A DNA stretch of 11,714 nucleotides, taken from NCBI GenBank assembly GCA_003561715.1, contig PWVU01000089.1, positions 1 through 11,714 of the forward strand, in the 5' to 3' direction. This DNA is from Candidatus Kaiserbacteria bacterium. Lineage in GTDB: Bacteria; Patescibacteriota; Minisyncoccia; Phycocordibacterales; UBA12088. How positions within the stretch are numbered: the stretch's first letter is position 1; each line of letters begins with the position of its first letter. The notes beneath the pieces were generated by a model. It had not been told where the DNA came from. It did no database searches and worked only from the letters and a program-made list of their open reading frames with translations. Positions 6,781 to 11,714 of this stretch are shown here, piece after piece. Made by a program: the position numbers and the translations under genes.

Positions 6781-8151
6781 TTGATAAGCACTAGTGCAGG
6801 TTTCAAAACTAATATAGATAAGTTAGATAGAGACATAGGGGCTAAAGTTGAGATATTTTTTGATGGAGATAACAATAGTCCTACTGTTTTTTATAAAGAT
6901 GATCAAATTGTTTCTATAGCAATCTTAGAAGAATTAAGAGCTGATACAATGAGTCCATTAGGCCACGTATCTGCTAATGAGCTTAGCTTAGTTTTAAATA
7001 ACTCTAATAGAATATTTTCACCAACTAATACTGAAAGCCCTTACTATAATAAGTTGTTACCAAACGTATTAATAAAGGCTTTTATAGGGGTGCATGTAAG
7101 TGGTAGCTATGAGTATATTTCATTAGGTGAGTTTAGAACTGGAGATTGGCGCTCACCTTCTTCACAAATACGTGCTTCAGTTAAGTGTCCTGATATATTA
7201 GCTTCAATAGGACAAAAAGATATGCCTATGGTTCCTGTTATTGAGAATACAAATATAAAAGAAATGTTTGAAATATTATTTCAATCTTTTGGTTTAACTT
7301 CTGATGATTATATAATTGATGAAGATCTTGTTCAGCCAATTAGATTTGGTTGGTTTAATCGTGATAAAGTAATTAATGAACTACAGAGGTTAGCTAGTTC
7401 TGGACACTGCTTTGTGTTCTTAAATAGGCAGGGCAAGATCAGAGTTAAAAATATATTTAGTGTAGGTGAGTCTGTTGCTACTTTGACAGATAATAATCAA
7501 ATAGTGAATGTAGACTCTCCTCAAAAATATTCCGATACTTTTTCAAAAATATTTTTAAAATATCCTATGCCTACTTTAAATTTAGAATCTGAGCAAATAG
7601 TATCATTAGCAGATGTAAAAAGCGAAGTACCCGATACTACTTTAACTGGTATAACTTTTTCAAATGCTCCTATTTGTTTGGTTAATCAAGTTGCATTAAC
7701 TAAGGGTAGATATTCAGATATTGAGTATATCAAACATGGGGCATTAGACTGCACTATAAAGTTAATAAATGATAATTTACTTGAGGAAGTTAGGCTAACT
7801 ATATTTGGACAAAAAATGAATAAGAATGAAGCTATATCTATGGCAACCAATGCTGCTTTAGTAGATTTAATTGGTGAAAAAGAACTGAGCTTAACAGTAG
7901 ACTTAATACAGCAGCAAGAAGAAGCTAATAACTACACCAGTATACTTTTAAACTTTGTAGGTGATCCTTTTGCGTATTATTCAGCTGATATACGTGGTAA
8001 TCCTTCATTAGAAGTTGGCGATGTTATTACTCTTATTGATACTGCTGATAAAGTTCCTTCAGCTGAGGTAGTAATAGTTCGACAAACAATGTCCTTTGCA
8101 GGTGGTTTAGATGGTAAATTAATTGCAATAAAGAAAGAGTGTTTGGAGTGA
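6781..8151 (+). CDS. Baseplate hub / tail-tip protein (Tal- or gp27-like)
   Basis: This 456-residue protein resembles the tail-tip hub proteins of Firmicutes siphoviruses. Recognisable landmarks, in order: LEELRADTMSPLGHVSANEL (about 49-68) with LNNSNRIFSP, typically 'd...p.G.vsanel.l.LdN.d..FSP'; SPYYNKLLPNVLIKAFIG (86-103); YISLGEFRTGDWRSPSS (112-128); the nearly invariant QKDMPMVPVIENT (145-157); and a FGWF...INELQRLASSGHCFVFLNRQGKIR segment beginning near residue 189. The rest is beta-rich with a GDVITLIDT strand near the C-terminus. The hub forms a trimer closing the tube and carrying the receptor-binding proteins. I see no peptidase or lysozyme domain, so this looks like a structural hub without the lytic extension found in longer Tal proteins. 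It begins with TTG. Confidence 0.75.
   Translation: MISTSAGFKTNIDKLDRDIGAKVEIFFDGDNNSPTVFYKDDQIVSIAILEELRADTMSPLGHVSANELSLVLNNSNRIFSPTNTESPYYNKLLPNVLIKAFIGVHVSGSYEYISLGEFRTGDWRSPSSQIRASVKCPDILASIGQKDMPMVPVIENTNIKEMFEILFQSFGLTSDDYIIDEDLVQPIRFGWFNRDKVINELQRLASSGHCFVFLNRQGKIRVKNIFSVGESVATLTDNNQIVNVDSPQKYSDTFSKIFLKYPMPTLNLESEQIVSLADVKSEVPDTTLTGITFSNAPICLVNQVALTKGRYSDIEYIKHGALDCTIKLINDNLLEEVRLTIFGQKMNKNEAISMATNAALVDLIGEKELSLTVDLIQQQEEANNYTSILLNFVGDPFAYYSADIRGNPSLEVGDVITLIDTADKVPSAEVVIVRQTMSFAGGLDGKLIAIKKECLE
8145..8148 (+). promoter_or_regulatory. Ribosome binding site for the giant tail-tip gene
   Basis: GGAG lies inside the end of the hub gene, 9 bases before TTG 8158. The first in-frame ATG is at 8470. 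Starting there would remove the whole first FN3-like domain, so TTG 8158 is preferred. Confidence 0.65.
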
Positions 8152-8157
8152 TAATAT

Positions 8158-11100
8158 TTGCCAGATAAAATCAGAATAAGAGAAAAAACAGAAAAGTGGA
8201 TTCGCTGGGAGATATATAATCTTCAGTATGATGCTGAGTTATATGATCAGTTTCGTATTCTTATTCTTGAAGGTGAAGATAAGATATACCGCGGAGAATA
8301 TACTTGGCACTCTAAAAATCCTGCTCCAAATACTTGGTTTGAAAGAGATGATCTTAAGCCTGGTGTTTTATATGAAGCGCATGGTTTTGCTACATGGGAT
8401 TGTATAGAATATCGCTGCGGAATCATTCGTGGGTATACTAAGTCGACGGTTGACTTTAAACATAAACCTATGTGGTTTGCAGAAGATAATATTTTAAAAA
8501 ATCCATATGCTGAAGAAGGACTAGTAAATTGGACTAGCAGTGGTGTTTCTGTTCAAGAAGGTGGTATACGGAGAAGAGACGAAGAAGCACCTTATAATCA
8601 TTTTAGACTTGGAAGTACTGCTTATATGAAGCAAACTTTTAAGAAAGAAAATTTTACTGATTCTAAGTGGGCAATCGAAAACCTTCTTGCACGCTTCTTT
8701 TTTAAATTTGATACATCGCCAGAGCCTTTAGAAACTCAAGTAAGAGCCTATGCTAAAATTACTTATAAATATCAAGAGTTATTAACAGAAGAGGGAACAG
8801 GAACTACTTCAGATCATAAAACAAGAATTACTAATATTGGAGAAACTTCAATAACTTGGGAAATTTTTGATTTGCAGTATGAAGCACACTTATATGATAA
8901 GTTTCGTTTTGTGATTGTCAATGAAGATTCAGGCGAGTACTTAGGGTCATGGAATGTATTACCACCAGATCCTCCCGGTGAAGGTGAAGAGCCTGTATAT
9001 GAAGTTGATCTTACTCATGCAACACTTGAAACTGATACTAGATATACTTGTTATACTTATGGAACATGGAATGGTATAGAGTATTCAGCAGGTAGTGCCA
9101 CTGGAACAACTGGTGGCGAAGATGAGGGTATGGGTCTTCCAGAAGTTGATAAAGATATTATTATACTACCAATTAATCATTCTTTCTTTAACACTAGAGA
9201 AACTGAAGAAGACTGGATTAAACTTGAGCAAGTATGTTATGTAGATAATACTAAAGAATTGATTGAAGCAGAGTTTGAGATCCGCACAGTCGGAATAACT
9301 GGATATTTAAGAGTAGATGGTTTTGCTTTGTATGAAGGATTATTTGAAAGTGAAGAAGATGCTTTAAGAAGAGGCGCTCTTAGTCAAACAGGTGTAGGTA
9401 TAAATGCTCATCTAGCATATGATGAATGGGGAATAAACCCTGATTACATCAAACGGTTCCCCAACAAAGTAGTAGGTTCTGGTTACGAGTGGTATGACCC
9501 GGAAACAAAGAAGCCATTATTTTGGGATACAGATGGTATTGTTACGGAAGATGCAAATTGGGAAGGCACTGTTGCATTAGAATTGGCACCGGGACAGACC
9601 GCAAAACAGTCCACGCTAGCAGAGATCGGCAGACCGCATGTTCCAGCAGGGGCTGACCCGGAGTGGTGGGATAATGTTCGCACAAGAATATCTTTTAAGC
9701 ACAAAGGTGCCCGAGTTAAAGCTTGGGTAGAGCGGTACGATACCGGCGAAAAACTTTATATTTACGATAACTCAGAACAAGGCAATGTTAATAAATATGG
9801 TCAAGATTCAGGAATCATACGTGAAGGTTATGAGTTGGAATGGGGACCAATACCTAATTGGGCACTATTTACTGAAGTAGATAGAATGAATGAAAAAGTT
9901 CCAGATATGAGTTATCTTACTAAAGGATATGCCAGTTTTTATTTTATACCGGAGCAGGGGATAGGCCGTGTTAAGGTTTGCTTTCAGAACGCCGAAGTAG
10001 AAGAGGAGTTAAGCGGAGTAAGGCTGCCCTTCTGGGAGGTAGAGGAACCGCCAGAGGAATGGGGAAGCACCGATTTCAGGCCGCTTAAAACTATACAGGG
10101 CTACAATGATTATTCCAATTCCAGGGTGTCTAATTGGGTTCCGACAGGGGACGGCAGGTTTATCTGTTCCTGGCCGCAGGACGGGGCTATTGTTCTCGGC
10201 TACACATCAAGCGAGGAAAAGTTTTTAAACACAGGTTACCCCGCAGAGGAAACAATAACTATAACTGACTTGGATTTTGGGACACTGGCCGACTGTTCCA
10301 TGTTCAAGCTGGAGGACGGCAAACTTCTACTCTTCGTCAGGCACCAGATACCAGATCCCGGTGAAGAATACGGTACTATGTCCGAGCGGCGGGATGTAGC
10401 AGGTTCCCGCATTGACTGTTATATCTCTTCTTCCGGCAACGGCTACGCAATGGCGGGAGAGGACAAGGTAAGCGACTTTGTGCATCACACTCTGGTCAGG
10501 AAGAACCCTCCCGGCTGGTCTGATTCTCAATATCCGTTCCTCGAAGTTAGTTGGGACAAAGGGATGCTCAATGAGCCATTTAGAACAGACAGCGGCGCGC
10601 TTTTGCTTTCTACCTGTATGGCTGTTGGCTTCAAGGAGAGGGGGTTGGTATTTCGTAGCACCAACGACGGGGAGACATGGACTCTGACATTTCACTACGG
10701 GCTAACCCTGCTAAACGCGGGTTATTTTGGCTTCTGCAAGCCGTTCCAGATCGGTAACGGTGATATATTTGTGATGATGATGCAGGGGTCTGCTAACAAA
10801 CACATGTATCGATCTACAACTGATGGGCAGGCATTTACTGAGACACTTGGCGAGTGGGGCCAGCGGTTTGGGTATTCGATGACTGATATGCAGGAAACGC
10901 CCCGCTTTGCATCTTTTGGCTGTTCTTTCTGGTACGACAAAGAGCAGGACAGGCTGTATATGCACGCGGCGGGAACCTTTACCGGGTGTGGGATTTTTAT
11001 CTTAGACGAACCGAACAACAACAGAATTATGTCTTTCGCTTATCATAGGTGGAAACATTTCCAAGACGGGGACGAAGAATTAAACGAGCGCAGCAAGTGG

Positions 11101-11714
11101 GAACAGCGGTTCATGTACACGCACACTAACAGGGGCGTATATTCCCGCCTCTACCGGACACCGAAAGACAGGCTGGCGGTGCAGTGGAGCGATTTAAGCA
11201 CCAGAACCGTAATCATCGGCTTTGGAGGGCCAGCAGGCAACGCCTGGCTTGACGCTGTTCAAATAGAACCGGACTTCACCTTCAAGCACCCTTCCTTTTA
11301 CACGAAGGGGCCGAGAAGTTTACCACCTATAGAGGTTATAGGTATGCCCGGCATGGGAGAGCCCGGCACAGACCCAGATACCGGGGAACCGATATTAAAG
11401 CCGAACAAACACGCCGAAACGCATTGTATTGATGGTGGGGATCATGTCAGCCCGGAGTGTATCGGGGCTATCTCCAAAGAAGAATTTTTAGCCATGTTGG
11501 ATAATTGCAGCTACCGGCAGGCTTATTTTAATTCCGACCAATGGGTTGTAGAACATTACATGAACACCGAGCCTGTAATTACTATTTGGAAAGGGCCGAT
11601 AGGTGAGCACGGGTTTGGGACACAGCCCTTTGGAACGAGTATCTTCGGCGGGGGGATTAACCCTGCTGATTTAGTAGAAGCTACGCATGAGCCGACTATT
11701 GAGGTACTGGACAA
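8158..11714 (+). CDS. Giant modular receptor-binding / tail-tip protein (3'-truncated)
   Basis: I translated this frame by hand and found no stop from TTG 8158 to the window end: at least 1185 codons, continuing beyond. Domains seen: FN3-like copy 1 (residues about 5-96); the first half of a jelly-roll carbohydrate-binding-type module (111-215, opening NILKNPYAEEGLVNW); FN3-like copy 2 (224-318); the second half of the jelly roll (about 328-396, closing YLRVDGFALYEG). A second jelly-roll module follows (about 440-625, with GTVALELAPGQ and SFYFIPEQG). Residues about 640-1030 form a sialidase-like propeller with Asp-box motifs. Then come a WLDAVQIE strand (1030-1037), a HAETH...GGDHVSP...IGA motif (1085-1104), and a tail-fibre-type strand WVVEHYMNTEPVITIW (from 1129). 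It most likely binds host surface glycans at the tail tip. GC rises from about a third to 50-60% within the gene. Whether the propeller is catalytic cannot be told. Confidence 0.8.
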   Translation, partial: MPDKIRIREKTEKWIRWEIYNLQYDAELYDQFRILILEGEDKIYRGEYTWHSKNPAPNTWFERDDLKPGVLYEAHGFATWDCIEYRCGIIRGYTKSTVDFKHKPMWFAEDNILKNPYAEEGLVNWTSSGVSVQEGGIRRRDEEAPYNHFRLGSTAYMKQTFKKENFTDSKWAIENLLARFFFKFDTSPEPLETQVRAYAKITYKYQELLTEEGTGTTSDHKTRITNIGETSITWEIFDLQYEAHLYDKFRFVIVNEDSGEYLGSWNVLPPDPPGEGEEPVYEVDLTHATLETDTRYTCYTYGTWNGIEYSAGSATGTTGGEDEGMGLPEVDKDIIILPINHSFFNTRETEEDWIKLEQVCYVDNTKELIEAEFEIRTVGITGYLRVDGFALYEGLFESEEDALRRGALSQTGVGINAHLAYDEWGINPDYIKRFPNKVVGSGYEWYDPETKKPLFWDTDGIVTEDANWEGTVALELAPGQTAKQSTLAEIGRPHVPAGADPEWWDNVRTRISFKHKGARVKAWVERYDTGEKLYIYDNSEQGNVNKYGQDSGIIREGYELEWGPIPNWALFTEVDRMNEKVPDMSYLTKGYASFYFIPEQGIGRVKVCFQNAEVEEELSGVRLPFWEVEEPPEEWGSTDFRPLKTIQGYNDYSNSRVSNWVPTGDGRFICSWPQDGAIVLGYTSSEEKFLNTGYPAEETITITDLDFGTLADCSMFKLEDGKLLLFVRHQIPDPGEEYGTMSERRDVAGSRIDCYISSSGNGYAMAGEDKVSDFVHHTLVRKNPPGWSDSQYPFLEVSWDKGMLNEPFRTDSGALLLSTCMAVGFKERGLVFRSTNDGETWTLTFHYGLTLLNAGYFGFCKPFQIGNGDIFVMMMQGSANKHMYRSTTDGQAFTETLGEWGQRFGYSMTDMQETPRFASFGCSFWYDKEQDRLYMHAAGTFTGCGIFILDEPNNNRIMSFAYHRWKHFQDGDEELNERSKWEQRFMYTHTNRGVYSRLYRTPKDRLAVQWSDLSTRTVIIGFGGPAGNAWLDAVQIEPDFTFKHPSFYTKGPRSLPPIEVIGMPGMGEPGTDPDTGEPILKPNKHAETHCIDGGDHVSPECIGAISKEEFLAMLDNCSYRQAYFNSDQWVVEHYMNTEPVITIWKGPIGEHGFGTQPFGTSIFGGGINPADLVEATHEPTIEVLD
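8170..8445 (+). repeat. FN3-like domain, copy 1
   Basis: Residues about 5-96 of the giant tail-tip protein. The core WEIYNLQYDAELYDQFR (8206-8256) matches copy 2 at 12 of 17 residues and 40 of 51 bases. Both copies end with a 'Y......TWxxIEY..G....YT/TT' strand pair. The strand order and the Trp/Tyr positions suggest an FN3/Ig-like fold. Confidence 0.7.
8827..9111 (+). repeat. FN3-like domain, copy 2
   Basis: Residues about 224-318 of the same protein. The core WEIFDLQYEAHLYDKFR (8857-8907) is paralogous to copy 1, and the end YTYGTWNGIEYSAGSATG corresponds to YEAHGFATWDCIEYRCG of copy 1. It is a few residues longer because of a Pro/Gly/Glu-rich loop at 8962-8997. It interrupts what looks like one jelly-roll module. 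Confidence 0.7.
9961..11714 (+). other. GC-rich distal segment of the tail-tip gene
   Basis: Hand counts of 60-base blocks give 33% at 8221-8280, 35% at 9781-9840 and 9841-9900, and 38% at 9901-9960. They then rise to 47% at 9961-10020, 60% at 10021-10080 and 55% at 11101-11160. Arginine codons change from mostly AGA/CGT to AGG/CGG/CGC. The reading frame continues unbroken across the change, so this is a composition boundary inside a gene. Confidence 0.8.
10207..10836 (+). other. Asp-box series of a sialidase-like beta-propeller
   Basis: STNDGETW (residues 834-841, 10657-10680) is a near-canonical Asp-box of the S-x-D-x-G-x-T-W type with the Asp shifted by one. STTDGQAF (886-893, 10813-10836) is a second. 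Degenerate versions occur at TSSEEKF (from 10204) and SSSGNGY (from 10426). The Ser positions are 684, 757, 834 and 886, spaced 52-77 residues, as expected for successive propeller blades. Confidence 0.6.

Noticed and set aside
10657..10836. Calling the last gene an active sialidase (exo-alpha-sialidase)
   Set aside because: Asp-boxes are structural. The catalytic Arg triad, Asp and Tyr/Glu could not be identified by eye, so only a propeller fold is claimed.
10327..11021. Several frames of 69-122 codons on both strands
   Set aside because: They arise because the GC-rich segment has few stop codons. The long + frame through 8158-11714 gives coherent domains over the same bases.
10021..11714. 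Target region of a diversity-generating retroelement in the receptor-binding gene
   Set aside because: No template repeat, reverse transcriptase or near-identical repeat pair is visible here. The visible part of the gene shows no C-type-lectin end, and the window stops before the 3' end.

Overview
The window is a stretch of the late structural operon of a long-tailed (siphovirus-type) phage or prophage. The host is most likely a low-GC Firmicute. This rests on strong AT-rich codon use (AGA for Arg, few GC-ending codons), near-consensus Shine-Dalgarno sequences of the AAGGAGG type, two TTG starts, and the families present. All genes are on the + strand and are packed end to end: spacers are 28 bases or fewer, and three junctions overlap by 1 base or are separated by 2-8 bases. 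I see no convincing internal promoter or rho-independent terminator, so the genes are probably co-transcribed from upstream of the window.

Layout: (1) 1-1539, neck or head-tail joining genes: a 5'-truncated head-tail connector, a head-closure (stopper) protein, an HK97 gp10-like head-tail joining protein, and a minor-capsid/tail-terminator-like protein. (2) 1558-2731, tail tube and chaperones: a phi13-family major tail tube protein, then a tail assembly chaperone whose longer form is made by a programmed -1 frameshift at a canonical GGGAAAC heptamer (2525-2531). The shifted reading frame carries its own recognisable C-terminal domain. (3) 2748-6407, a 1219-residue tape measure protein. Its central third is built from nine tandem 44-residue units (four hendecads each) with Trp at fixed positions. 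(4) 6407-8151, tail-tip proteins: a small distal-tail-like protein and a 456-residue baseplate hub-like protein. (5) 8158 to the end, one very large reading frame of at least 1185 codons that is still open at the right edge. It encodes a modular receptor-binding or tail-tip protein with two FN3-like domains, jelly-roll modules, an Asp-box (sialidase-like) beta-propeller and a tail-fibre-type C-terminal motif.

The genes would act in order. The neck proteins close the filled head. The chaperone pair coats the tape measure, the tube protein polymerises along it to a set length, the terminator caps the tube, and the tip complex (distal-tail-like protein, hub, receptor-binding protein) starts assembly and later contacts the host.

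The most notable features are the clear frameshift site, the very regular Trp-studded repeat in the tape measure, and the architecture and base-composition mosaic of the final gene. That gene goes from about 33% GC to 50-60% GC inside one uninterrupted frame, which suggests acquisition of its host-recognition half. I see no wholly unfamiliar system; the gene order is standard for phage tails.
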